Assembly: GCF_016924665.1 (NCBI RefSeq)
Contig: NZ_JAFFJT010000019.1
Location: 62,001-126,000, forward strand
Length of the DNA: 64,000 bases
Direction of reading: 5' to 3'
DNA from: Nocardioides sp. SYSU D00038
Lineage (GTDB): Bacteria; Actinomycetota; Actinomycetes; Propionibacteriales; Nocardioidaceae
A program made the position numbers and the translations under genes. Positions 63,827-64,000 of the stretch are shown piece after piece (positions within the stretch are counted from its first letter, which is position 1; every line of letters starts with the position of its first letter). Below the pieces are notes generated by a model, which searched no databases, was not told where the DNA came from, and saw only the letters and a list, made by a program, of their open reading frames with translations.

Positions 63827-64000
63827 TGCCCACCGCCTCCACACCCGGCGGCCCCACCCGGGGGCACCTCCCGCTCGTGGTCAACATGCAGCCCTCCGGC
63901 GTCCACCAGGGCGCCTGGCAGGCGCCGGGCGCCGACCCGCGCGCGTTCGTCGACCTCGGCTACCACCGCGAGCTCGCGCGGCAGGCCGAGCGCGGCGTGC
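63826..64000 (+). CDS. LLM-class flavin-dependent monooxygenase, 5' part
   Basis: 58 residues are visible before the window ends. LVVNMQPSGVHQGAWQAPGA, then FVDLGYHRELARQAERGV, repeat the opening pattern of the NtaA/SnaA/DszA protein at 60479, so this is probably a paralogue. TGATG couples it to the preceding gene. The operon continues beyond the window. Confidence 0.75.
   Translation, partial: MPTASTPGGPTRGHLPLVVNMQPSGVHQGAWQAPGADPRAFVDLGYHRELARQAERGV

Overview
The window is 64 kb of very GC-rich DNA from an actinobacterium, most like Nocardioides or another Nocardioidaceae. Pointers are the 14-gene nuo operon with long NuoC/E/H/J extensions, menaquinone rather than ubiquinone genes, DUF222/HNH proteins, many GTG starts and chains of 4-bp start/stop overlaps. 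Species was judged by eye only. I see no prophage, insertion sequence, CRISPR array or rRNA. The one RNA gene is a tRNA-Tyr. Layout: 1-7.4 kb holds the end of an HNH gene, small membrane proteins, divergent menA and menE-menC-menD, and a metallo-hydrolase. 7.6-15.3 kb holds a Baeyer-Villiger-type monooxygenase, isochorismate synthase, two secreted L,D-transpeptidases and menG. 15.5-32.1 kb is the complete complex I operon nuoA-N, ending in a polyprenyl diphosphate synthase. 32.1-37.2 kb holds a RarD-type transporter, a small secreted protein and korAB (2-oxoacid:ferredoxin oxidoreductase). 37.5-42.5 kb is a sulfate ABC transporter followed by a MenJ-like reductase. 43-46 kb holds a frameshifted HNH gene and a yajQ-SRPBCC-SRPBCC operon. 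46.3-54.5 kb holds tRNA-Tyr, a 1268-residue secreted hydrolase, an HxlR regulator with an imine-reductase-like enzyme, a NupC transporter and a collagen-like secreted protein. From 54.5 kb to the window end runs a sulfur-scavenging operon. How the parts fit: MenF, MenD, MenC and MenE make o-succinylbenzoyl-CoA, the prenyl synthase makes the tail, MenA joins tail and ring, MenG methylates, and the MenJ-like enzyme may saturate the tail. Complex I reduces the resulting menaquinone and KorAB makes reduced ferredoxin. MenB and the last thioesterase are not in the window. The second theme is sulfur: a sulfate importer, and an operon with a 35-codon Cys-type leader peptide, a four-domain rhodanese, an SsuABC-like importer and two acyl-CoA-dehydrogenase-like/LLM monooxygenase pairs with an SDR between them. 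Three observations stand out. First, a family of intergenic inverted repeats shares the outer sequence GGTTGAGG...TCGA(A/G)ACCCGG while the inner stems change in compensated pairs. Some copies assemble into composite elements of about 430-460 bp, and two genes take their stop codon from a repeat arm. Second, the sulfur operon lacks any recognised desulfinase, and its SDR lacks the catalytic Tyr and Lys. Third, NuoG has lost all four ligands of cluster N7.
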